Shown one piece after another: positions 14,561 to 20,859 of a stretch of 22,495 nt of DNA. The first letter of the stretch is position 1; every line of letters starts with the position of its first letter. This DNA comes from MHLP01 sp043736515 (GTDB lineage Bacteria; Patescibacteriota; Minisyncoccia; Phycocordibacterales; UBA6899). The notes under the pieces were generated by a model. The model saw only the letters and a list, made by a program, of their open reading frames with translations. It had not been told where the DNA came from and searched no databases. Both the position numbers and the translations under genes were made by a program. The stretch is from positions 1 through 22,495 of the forward strand of contig JAYTCK010000038.1 in the NCBI GenBank assembly GCA_043736515.1, given 5' to 3'.

Positions 14561-15931
14561 ATGCATCGCACGAGAGATTGGAAAAAGTATCTTACGGTTT
14601 CTTCGCGAAATGCTATCCGTGCAATTTGTGAAACAAACAATGCACCCTTAGGTAAAAAACTGCGTTTCGCTGGTGCGATCAATCGTCTGGCAGATGCTGA
14701 CGAACCGGAGGACTTTGATGATCGTAACGTGCTTACCCAAGACGGCTACGCAACCACCGAGGACTTGATGTGGTCCGCCAACGACGACGACGGCCACCAG
14801 AGTGGTGATGAAGCAGACCCTGATGTCGAAGGAGACGAAGATGGTTACGACGTCGACGATGAGCCCCGTTCTTCGCGTTGGCGCTTCGCTTCGCTGTCCT
14901 TTCGCGATCAGGATCTGATGATTGCCCGTTTCAAGACGCACCTCTGTGAAAAGATTGGCGTCAGCCCCCGCGACTGGGAGCCGAGCAATGCACTCATTCT
15001 CGACGCAATCGAAGGCGACTTCTCGGAAGAGGTGCTCGTCCAGATGGCGTATGCGGAATACTTCGCCACTCCGCAGCCGCCTGAAGACAATCCGTCTGAC
15101 AACAAGGAGCCTAATCAGGACGAAGGTGCTGACCTGATTCGCATCAGTCAGTATTCCGGTGAACGTGGTTTGCCCAACATCGGATATCGCTTCTCGAATC
15201 ACGGTGTTTGGCTTGCCGAACGCGACCGGCAAAAGGGCCCGCGCACGATGAAGACGCGTCGTCCGAAGTCTCATTCCACCAATAATGAGTCTCACTGGCC
15301 GAAGTATGGGCTGCAGGACTATCGCCACCAATTGTCTCGCCGCCAGGGAAAAATGGAGCGACAGATGGCAACGTACGTTCGAATTGTGTCGGATTGGTCG
15401 CATGAGGAGTGGACAGTCTCGTTCCCTAAGATCGAGGAAGAGTCCCCGACGTACCTCTCGGTGAGTGAGCAAATCTTCATGAGCTCCCGCGAGGAGCACA
15501 TGGGTGAATGGCTCTGTGATCTTGATATGAAGAAGTTCGAAGAGAGGGATAGAGAATACGAGGCTCACTTGTTTGATGTGTATTACGGGCGTAATCCCAA
15601 ACGTGTACAGGGACACTCCAATCGGTTTGATGATTTTGGTTGGGACTTTTACGATCCTTATCCAGACGCTGACTACGATGATTACTACATGTACACGCAA
15701 TTCGATGGTGAGCCTGACGATTGGACGGAGGGAGATGGAGAATTTCTAGAATCACCCTTCCCTGATTCGTGGTTCTACTCTGATCTGCGTGACGATATCT
15801 TCACATACGACGGAAATTCGGATTGTGATGTGGGTGCCCTGCACATAGGGCATTCGTCCAGTATGCGTTTCACTGGTCGGTATCGTCCGACACGGCGCAT
15901 GAGGGTAAGTATCACTCGACTCTCGGCATGA
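14561..15931 (+). CDS. Large acidic protein of unknown function, 456 aa
   Basis: ATG preceded by GGAG at 7-nt spacing. Layout: a basic N-terminal ~40 residues (MHRTRDWKKYLTVSSRNAIR); a highly acidic linker at about 47-105 (DDDGHQSGDEADPDVEGDED); a possible folded region ~110-170 with FRDQDLMIARFKTHLCEKIG; a second acidic/Asn/Pro linker; a basic central section (about 225-275, MKTRRPKSHSTNNES, RRQGKMERQM); and an aromatic-acidic C-terminal part rich in Tyr, Trp, Phe and Asp (DYDDYYMYTQFDGEPDDW), ending in a basic tail (RYRPTRRMRVSITRL). No membrane helix, signal peptide or known catalytic motif is recognised. Promoter and terminator make it a self-contained transcription unit. Its function cannot be assigned. 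Confidence 0.75.
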   Translation: MHRTRDWKKYLTVSSRNAIRAICETNNAPLGKKLRFAGAINRLADADEPEDFDDRNVLTQDGYATTEDLMWSANDDDGHQSGDEADPDVEGDEDGYDVDDEPRSSRWRFASLSFRDQDLMIARFKTHLCEKIGVSPRDWEPSNALILDAIEGDFSEEVLVQMAYAEYFATPQPPEDNPSDNKEPNQDEGADLIRISQYSGERGLPNIGYRFSNHGVWLAERDRQKGPRTMKTRRPKSHSTNNESHWPKYGLQDYRHQLSRRQGKMERQMATYVRIVSDWSHEEWTVSFPKIEEESPTYLSVSEQIFMSSREEHMGEWLCDLDMKKFEERDREYEAHLFDVYYGRNPKRVQGHSNRFDDFGWDFYDPYPDADYDDYYMYTQFDGEPDDWTEGDGEFLESPFPDSWFYSDLRDDIFTYDGNSDCDVGALHIGHSSSMRFTGRYRPTRRMRVSITRLSA

Positions 15932-15968
15932 AGTAGGCAAGCGCCCATTTCTCACGTAGTTCTTTTCA

Positions 15969-15998
15969 CGGGCAGCTTTTGCTGCCCGTTTTCTTTTG
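15969..15998 (+). terminator. Terminator of 456-aa gene
   Basis: ACGGGCAGC/GCTGCCCGT with a TTTT loop, followed by TTTCTTTT. Confidence 0.9.
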
Positions 15999-16021
15999 CC
16001 CATATAGGTAGTGGGTAATAT

Positions 16022-16063
16022 AAATTACGTTAAATACTTCGACCGAAGTATTTAACGTAATTT
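16022..16063. repeat. 42-bp perfect palindrome
   Basis: Arms of 20 bp (AAATTACGTTAAATACTTCG and its exact complement) separated by two bases, followed by further T residues. It lies between the terminator of the acidic-protein gene and the -10 box of the next gene. It could be a second, bidirectional terminator or an operator; its perfection is greater than most terminators need. Confidence 0.85.
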
Positions 16064-16088
16064 TTTAGCAAAATAGTTTGTGTGTTGA

Positions 16089-16094
16089 TATAAT
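16089..16094 (+). promoter_or_regulatory. -10 box of DUF1189-like gene
   Basis: TATAAT, 8 nt before the ATG at 16103; no good -35 is seen. Suggests a leaderless transcript. Confidence 0.5.
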
Positions 16095-16102
16095 ATGAGG
16101 CA

Positions 16103-16978
16103 ATGAAACAACTTATCGAACATATCAAAAAGAGTATCTATGGACCCGAGTATTACCGCGAGCTTTTTGCAAGGCCGCTTTCTTTTTCGTTTAAATATTA
16201 TGGTGGGTTTGTCATGCTTCTGGCACTCCTCCTCACTATTACTTATTCCATCCCGCTTGTTCCACTCGTATCGAGCACACTCCGCGACCTTCCTCAAAAT
16301 TTTGCCGCGTATTACCCCGATGAACTTGAAGTGCCTATCGTGAACGGCATAGCGACAACGACTGTGCCGCAACCGTTCTATCTTCCCATCCCTGCAATAT
16401 TTAAAGATGAGCTTCGCCGTGAATTTGGGGTGGAGCACCTCGGAGTTATTGATACCACTTCTCCTATCGCCCTCGAAAAGTATCGCGAACACCGTGCGTT
16501 ATTTTGGATCGCGGAAGATGCACTTGTGATGCGCGGAGAAAGAGATGAGATGAGGGTAAATGCATTTGATCCGAACGTGAACTTCACGCTGAGCGAACAA
16601 AGCCTTCTTGGTGTGATCAATAGTCTTCAGCCGTATTTTAAATTTATTGTACCGTTAGTGGTATTGGCGATATTTGTTGGTCTCTGCTTTGCCTTTGCGA
16701 TAAATCTTGTGTATCTGCTTTTTCCTGCACTTATTATCTACATCGCAATGCTTATAACAAAACCCAAGTGGACATACGGTACGGCATTCCAAGTGTGCCT
16801 CCATGCGACCACACTCCCACTACTTATCTCCGCACTACTTTCGCCGCTCGGCTTCAATTTGGGCAACCTTCCGTTTGCTTCGACAGCGATCATTCTTTTG
16901 GTGGTGTTTTTCAATATGCGCGAGACTGAGCCGGTCGAACCAGCGACCACTGAAGTTGCACCAGAAAATAAGGAGTAG
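16103..16978 (+). CDS. DUF1189-like multi-pass membrane protein
   Basis: 291 aa. The N-terminus MKQLIEHIKKSIYGPEYYRELFARPLSFSFKYYGGFVMLLALL matches the DUF1189 style (short amphipathic start, then first helix ~35-57). An extracytoplasmic domain (about 60-175) is followed by four hydrophobic helices at roughly 180-200, 203-222, 238-257 and 262-280, and an acidic Glu/Pro/Thr tail. No catalytic motif is visible; the family has no firm function. No Shine-Dalgarno sequence is present, in line with the 8-nt distance to TATAAT. The gene is convergent with the MFS gene, whose end is 27 bp away, and no clear terminator lies between. Confidence 0.7.
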   Translation: MKQLIEHIKKSIYGPEYYRELFARPLSFSFKYYGGFVMLLALLLTITYSIPLVPLVSSTLRDLPQNFAAYYPDELEVPIVNGIATTTVPQPFYLPIPAIFKDELRREFGVEHLGVIDTTSPIALEKYREHRALFWIAEDALVMRGERDEMRVNAFDPNVNFTLSEQSLLGVINSLQPYFKFIVPLVVLAIFVGLCFAFAINLVYLLFPALIIYIAMLITKPKWTYGTAFQVCLHATTLPLLISALLSPLGFNLGNLPFASTAIILLVVFFNMRETEPVEPATTEVAPENKE

Positions 16979-17005
16979 TGGGGGGCGGGACGAAGACAAG
17001 CAACC

Positions 17006-18202
17006 CTATGCACCGCGGATGTGCTTCACATAGATATACCCTCCGAGAATGAAGCTTACCCAAAAAAGCAACATAAATATCAAAAGTGTAGTTGTGAGCC
17101 CCAGAAGGGTAATTAAAAGTCCTGCAATAAGTGGGGAAAGGACGGCGAGCAATTGATCTGAGGTAGCATCCAGTCCCATTACTTGACCTCGAATTTCCGA
17201 GTCAACATTTTCAGTGAGAAGTACCGCTTGTGCCGGGCCATTTAACACCTCCCCAATAGTGTATATTGCTGCAAAAATCCAAAATAATATAATGTTTTCT
17301 GAAAATGCTAGCCCAAGACCCGCTATACCCAAAATTGCTAGTTCAACGAGCGCAATTCGATATGACCCAAATGCATCTACTGCCTTCCCCGCAAATGGTA
17401 ACAAGACGAAAGCAACTACGCCCATTGTTGCAAAAATGCTCCCAATTATTAAGTCGTTTTTTGCAATCTCATAAATCACGAGTGGCCATAAAAAAACCTT
17501 TATGCCCCAATTGATCCCAAAACTCGTATTAACACTGAGATAAAATAAAAGTGCTGGTTTTGAAATAATATATCTGAGCGTATATTTTATAGATTTATTA
17601 CCGCTTTTCGTTAATTCTTTCGCCTCACGATTGAGTTGGCTGTCAGAGGGTAAAGCACAAAGGGCAAGTGCAAAAATAAAAAAATAAATAGTAGCCATTA
17701 AATAAAGCGGCGCACCGAGGCCAAATGTTGTCGCAATGTAGCCTCCTATAAAGGCGCCGACACTGCCACTAATCGACTGCACGGAATATACATACCCAAA
17801 GTATTTGCCCTTATTAGCAAAAGGCTCCAAAAAATCTTGTAAGTATGCAGCCATGACTGGCCCCGTTGCTATTGCGGCAATGGCCCATGTAAATTTAACT
17901 CCGTAAATCTGAAAGACATTTACTACCATTGAGTACAAGACGGCATATATAATTCCAAAAGCCAGACCAGTTAAAATGATACGTTTTCTGCCATATGAAT
18001 CAGAAAGGCGGCCCATCCAATACGACATGAGCGCAAAAAATACACTTCCTACACCAAATACGGAACCTATGATAATGGGATCGCTGGTAAAACTCTGAAT
18101 ATAGCGCGCTTCGATAGGAGCAATGAGTGAACCCGCAAGCACCCCAAGAGAAGAAATACTTCCTATAACAAATAATGTTTTTAAATTGGGCATCGTCATC
18201 AT
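17006..18202 (-). CDS. MFS transporter
   Basis: 398 aa with about 12 hydrophobic helices in two halves. The MFS loop signature appears as YWMGRLSDSYGRKRIILTGL (residues ~61-80) and a weaker counterpart LPFAGKAVDAFGSYRIALVEL in the second half. Inner-membrane solute or drug transporter; substrate unknown. Three close ATGs (18202, 18199, 18193) follow TATACT (18211-18206) by 3, 6 and 12 nt, so the second or third is more probable for a leaderless message. Unlike its neighbours it is AT-rich, especially its middle third, possibly reflecting a different origin. Confidence 0.9.
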   Translation of the reverse strand: MMTMPNLKTLFVIGSISSLGVLAGSLIAPIEARYIQSFTSDPIIIGSVFGVGSVFFALMSYWMGRLSDSYGRKRIILTGLAFGIIYAVLYSMVVNVFQIYGVKFTWAIAAIATGPVMAAYLQDFLEPFANKGKYFGYVYSVQSISGSVGAFIGGYIATTFGLGAPLYLMATIYFFIFALALCALPSDSQLNREAKELTKSGNKSIKYTLRYIISKPALLFYLSVNTSFGINWGIKVFLWPLVIYEIAKNDLIIGSIFATMGVVAFVLLPFAGKAVDAFGSYRIALVELAILGIAGLGLAFSENIILFWIFAAIYTIGEVLNGPAQAVLLTENVDSEIRGQVMGLDATSDQLLAVLSPLIAGLLITLLGLTTTLLIFMLLFWVSFILGGYIYVKHIRGA

Positions 18203-18311
18203 TTCAGTATAACAAAATTACTAATGGGCAAAGCGGGGGATTTCGAAATTAGTTTTCTGAACAAAGCGGAGGAGGAGAGATTTGGTCGTTGATAATTTTT
18301 TACAAGCAATG

Positions 18312-18398
18312 CGGAGGGCGAGAGATTCGAACTCTCGAAGGCTGTAACACCTTGCCGCCTTTCCAAGGCGGTGCACTAGACCACTATGCGAGCCCTCC
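18312..18398 (-). tRNA. tRNA-Ser (anticodon GGA)
   Basis: 87 nt on the minus strand. Acceptor stem GGAGGGC/GCCCTCC, D stem GCA/TGC, anticodon stem CCGCC/GGCGG with loop TTGGAAA (anticodon GGA, reading UCC/UCU), a long variable arm AAGG...CCTT typical of class II tRNA, T arm GAGAG-TTCGAAT-CTCTC, discriminator G as expected for serine. CCA is not encoded. A possible -10 (TATAAG) lies just upstream. Confidence 0.95.
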
Positions 18399-18448
18399 GC
18401 GCTGCTTATAGAATTTTTAAAGTTCATAACTCCTTACAGGAGCTGTAC

Positions 18449-18509
18449 ACCTTTTGCCCAGCTCCAGTTTTGCAATTCAGTAAACAAAACTGGGGCTGGG
18501 TCAAAAGGT
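18449..18509. repeat. Hairpin repeat element (type 2, copy b)
   Basis: Stem of about 24 bp: ACCTTTTGCCCAGCTCCAG (then TTTTG) with its partner CAAAACTGGGGCTGGGTCAA (then AAGGT), loop of 12 nt. It is the inverted counterpart of the hairpin at 6663-6723, with the same loop. The homology resumes at about 18592-18645 after an ~84-bp insert bracketed by GTCTTGCG, and that insert contains its own hairpin (ACTCATTG/CAATGAGT). No gene is visible in 18399-18660. Confidence 0.75.
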
Positions 18510-18696
18510 CTTGCGGCTTGGTCCCATCAGAATGGGTTCCTCACAGGAACTGTCCACTCATTGGGTCTTCTGCAGACATAAGCCCTCAATGAGTCTTGCG
18601 CTCTGGCTCCCGCAAAGCCGGGTTCCCAAACGCCAAAGCTCACCCTTAGCCAAGCCTCACCCCATCCGACTCCTCCGTGTGTGAAAACAAGAGAAC

Positions 18697-18805
18697 TATA
18701 ACAAATAACATTGGCGTTGGACAGACCACGCCAAGGAGGCTCCGGCAAATACGAAATAATTAGGTTTGAAGGCAAATGCCAATTGCAGTAGTTGGCGTTT
18801 TTTTT
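18697..18805 (+). ncRNA. Possible attenuator or small RNA upstream of ogt
   Basis: A TATAAC box is followed by hairpin TTGGCGT/ACGCCAA (18711-18734), a perfect AAGGAGG without a start codon behind it, and an intrinsic terminator (18774-18805, GCCAA/TTGGC stem plus T-run). The segment ACGCCAA (18728-18734) can pair either with TTGGCGT at 18711 or with the identical TTGGCGT at 18792, inside the terminator. That is the layout of a terminator/antiterminator switch. The ligand and the reality of transcription are unknown. Confidence 0.4.
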
Positions 18806-18820
18806 ATTTCTCAATTTAGT

Positions 18821-18826
18821 TATAAT
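18821..18826 (+). promoter_or_regulatory. -10 box of ogt
   Basis: TATAAT, 8 nt before the ATG at 18835; no clear -35 and no Shine-Dalgarno sequence. Confidence 0.5.
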
Positions 18827-18834
18827 GGTCATCT

Positions 18835-19131
18835 ATGAAAGTCACTATTCCAGAAGGAACATTATTCCAGCAAAAGGTGTGGAGGGAGTTGCTTAAGATT
18901 CCTAAGGGCAAAACCATCACCTATAAAGAGCTTGCCATGCGGGTAGGGAAGCCTCGTGCGGTGCGGGCCGTCGCGAATGCAGTGGGGGCAAATCCGCTTC
19001 CTGTGGCAATACCGTGCCACCGTGTGGTGCGCTCTGACGGAGGGCTTGGAGGATACTCAGGTCCCGGGGGAATAAAGCAAAAATTGGCTCTCTTGAAAAA
19101 AGAAAAAGCAATCTCGTCTCGCCGCACTTGA
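18835..19131 (+). CDS. ogt: Methylated-DNA-protein cysteine methyltransferase (MGMT/Ogt domain)
   Basis: 98 aa, only the catalytic C-terminal domain. It transfers alkyl groups from O6-alkylguanine to its own cysteine, a suicide DNA repair reaction. FQQKVWRELLKIPKGKTITYKELA is the DNA-binding helix-turn-helix region with the RAVRAVANAVGANP recognition helix, and the active site PCHRVV has Cys61, so it is not an alkyltransferase-like protein (which has Trp there). YSGPGGIKQKLALL follows as expected. The missing N-terminal domain makes it shorter than Ogt (about 170 aa) but like many single-domain homologues. TGA stop is followed two codons later by TAG. Confidence 0.92.
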   Translation: MKVTIPEGTLFQQKVWRELLKIPKGKTITYKELAMRVGKPRAVRAVANAVGANPLPVAIPCHRVVRSDGGLGGYSGPGGIKQKLALLKKEKAISSRRT

Positions 19132-19204
19132 TTTTAGACCACAATAGTACTAACCTTGTACAGAGATAGTTCCCGCCCTGCCACAACTGCTCGTAGAGCA
19201 AAAA

Positions 19205-19210
19205 TATACT
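19205..19210 (+). promoter_or_regulatory. -10 box of EEP-family gene
   Basis: TATACT immediately before AAGGAG (19211-19216), 15 nt before the ATG; -35 not evident. Confidence 0.45.
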
Positions 19211-19225
19211 AAGGAGAACTGAAGA

Positions 19226-19957
19226 ATGTTACCTCGTGTTCCCCCCCTTAAACTGGGATGTCTCAATATTGAAAAGGATAGGCACTTTGAGCGGTTCATA
19301 CCTGCTCTTTGCGGTGCTGATCTTGATGTGATCTGTCTTCAGGAGGTGCCCGAAAACAAAATCACCTACCTCGAGTCAGCACTTAACGCCAGCTCGCTTT
19401 TTCTGAGAACGACATTCCGAACAGATCCTGAGACGGGCGTTGAGAGCGTATACGGACTCGCAATATTCGTACGCCATGGTCTGATGGTGGGGTGTGATGC
19501 TCAGGTCTATCATTATGCAGCACCTGATGACATACCGTTTCCGGCAGACCGTGCCCTCCTCTTTGCGATTATCGAAAAGGATGATGTGCGCTATCATGTA
19601 GGAAATACGCATTTTACTTGGACGCACAACGGAGACGTGACCGATCAGCAGCTACTCGATCTGGAAGCACTTTTTGGGGTGATTGATGATCATATTGGTG
19701 ACCGACTTATCCTTTGCGGAGATTTCAATGCTCCCCGAGGAAGGATGACATGGGATATGCTCGCGAGCAGATATCGCGACAATATTCCCAAGTTAGTGGA
19801 CACCACGCTCGATCAAACATACCACCGTGCCGCACCGATTTTCTTAGTTGTTGACGGAATGTTTACGAGTCGGCACTATGTTGCCTCCGATGTTGAGCTA
19901 GAGGATGGCGTAAGTGACCACATGCTCATTACGGGTAAGATAACTTGTGTGTCGTAG
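19226..19957 (+). CDS. Endonuclease/exonuclease/phosphatase (EEP) family hydrolase
   Basis: 243 aa. EEP-fold metal-dependent phosphoesterase: LGCLNIEKDRHFERF at the N-terminus, the metal-binding Glu in DVICLQEVPE (about 34-43), HVGNTHFTW (about 119-128), catalytic D-x-N in LILCGDFNAPRG (about 157-168) and the final DGVSDHMLITGKI with catalytic His. Substrates in this superfamily range from DNA to nucleotides and lipids; nothing here tells which. A Shine-Dalgarno sequence AAGGAG lies 9 nt upstream. No signal peptide, so cytoplasmic. Confidence 0.88.
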   Translation: MLPRVPPLKLGCLNIEKDRHFERFIPALCGADLDVICLQEVPENKITYLESALNASSLFLRTTFRTDPETGVESVYGLAIFVRHGLMVGCDAQVYHYAAPDDIPFPADRALLFAIIEKDDVRYHVGNTHFTWTHNGDVTDQQLLDLEALFGVIDDHIGDRLILCGDFNAPRGRMTWDMLASRYRDNIPKLVDTTLDQTYHRAAPIFLVVDGMFTSRHYVASDVELEDGVSDHMLITGKITCVS

Positions 19958-20066
19958 TTATCACTATCCACACTAAAGTGCTTGTGTACTTTGTGTTCGG
20001 TCTATAGAATCAAAAATAGGAGTTGCTGGTCGCAGTGACTCGCATTATGGAACCCTGTGGGGGCCT

Positions 20067-20100
20067 TAAAGCCCGGTACTAATGTACCGGGTTTAGCTTT
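20067..20100 (+). terminator. Stable hairpin CCCGGTAC-TAAT-GTACCGGG
   Basis: Perfect 8-bp GC-rich core at 20072-20091, extended by A-T pairs. It follows a possible promoter (TTGTGT about 19982, TATAGA about 20003) and a possible 11-codon peptide (ATG at about 20046, MEPCGGLKARY). It may end a small RNA; the trailing U-tract is weak. Apart from this and the palindrome at 20108-20230, the 19958-20301 gap shows nothing coding. Confidence 0.4.
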
Positions 20101-20107
20101 ACCTAGA

Positions 20108-20230
20108 GAACTCGCAAAATTAACGCACAACTCATCCTTCCCGATTTCAAAGTCGGGAGCAGTAGGAGACTACAGCACCCGACTCCGAAACGGTCCAGGA
20201 TTTCGTATGGCATTTAATTTTTGCGAGTTC
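20108..20230. repeat. Imperfect palindromic repeat element (type 1, copy e)
   Basis: 123 bp. Ends GAACTCGCAAAATTAA (20108) and TTAATTTTTGCGAGTTC (20230 end) are inverted with one indel. The tip GTCGGGAGCAGTAG-GAGA-CTACAGCACCCGAC shares the core GC-W-GTAG-N4-CTAC-W-GC with the copies at 5894 and 8320, although its ends differ. Confidence 0.75.
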
Positions 20231-20301
20231 CCCCTGACCTCCTTGTTTAAAATTACCTTCACCTATAGAGTGAGGGAAGATAGTTTTTTAGGGAGAGCTC
20301 T

Positions 20302-20709
20302 ATGTCAGGCGATACGCCGGCGGCAACGCCTCCAGAAACCCGACTCTTTTCGGCAGGCATACGTTTTGTTTCACCAAAAGATTCTTTTTTGGTACACATC
20401 TTTCCGATAATGGTACAGTGCGCTTCTGAAACGGAAGCGATGGGGACCGCGTGGGCGCTCTTTAAAGCCAACACGTATGACGAGCAAAAAGATCTTTACC
20501 ATCTACTGGGAGAAATCATTTTCCCATTCCATGTGGGTGTTGTTGATTGCACAGAGTTTTTGAATACATTGGCTGAGATAGCTAATGAGAAAACAAAAAA
20601 ACCTAAACGCAAACCACAACAGACCTCGGACAATGTTGTCGATCTGTTTCCCGGCGGTCCTCCAAAAAAACCGCCCAAAAAACCATCAAGTACTCCACCT
20701 AAAAAATAG
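20302..20709 (+). CDS. Hypothetical protein with Pro/Lys-rich tail, 135 aa
   Basis: The ATG has GGGAGAG about 4-7 nt upstream. The N-terminal ~95 residues look folded (FLVHIFPIMVQCASETEAMGTAWALF, then YDEQKDLYHLLGEIIFPFHVGVVDCTEFL), with two cysteines. The tail (about 96-135) is low-complexity, basic and proline-rich (PPKKPPKKPSSTPPKK), probably disordered. It contains one acidic/hydrophobic motif, NVVDLFPG, that could be a binding peptide. No family recognised. A terminator follows directly. Confidence 0.7.
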   Translation: MSGDTPAATPPETRLFSAGIRFVSPKDSFLVHIFPIMVQCASETEAMGTAWALFKANTYDEQKDLYHLLGEIIFPFHVGVVDCTEFLNTLAEIANEKTKKPKRKPQQTSDNVVDLFPGGPPKKPPKKPSSTPPKK

Positions 20710-20716
20710 AAGCACT

Positions 20717-20744
20717 ACCTGCGAAAATAATCGCAGGTTTTTTG
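20717..20744 (+). terminator. Terminator of 135-aa gene
   Basis: ACCTGCGA/TCGCAGGT with AAATAA-type loop, followed by a T-run. Confidence 0.9.
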
Positions 20745-20859
20745 TTAGCAAAGGCACTGTTCACACGTTTTCCACTTATTTTTATGCACACTCTTGCCTA
20801 CACTGCTACAATGAAGTGATTGCGCACTCTTTTTTTGGAGATGCCCATTCTTTACATAT

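Noticed and set aside
14648..15700. 350-codon open frame antisense to the 456-aa gene
   Set aside because: The sense gene has a near-perfect promoter, ribosome-binding site and terminator. The antisense frame has none of these and a composition expected from codon bias of the sense strand.
10902..15931. Toxin-antitoxin pairs among small units
   Set aside because: The genes are not overlapping or co-transcribed, each has its own terminator, and no known toxin or antitoxin fold is recognisable.
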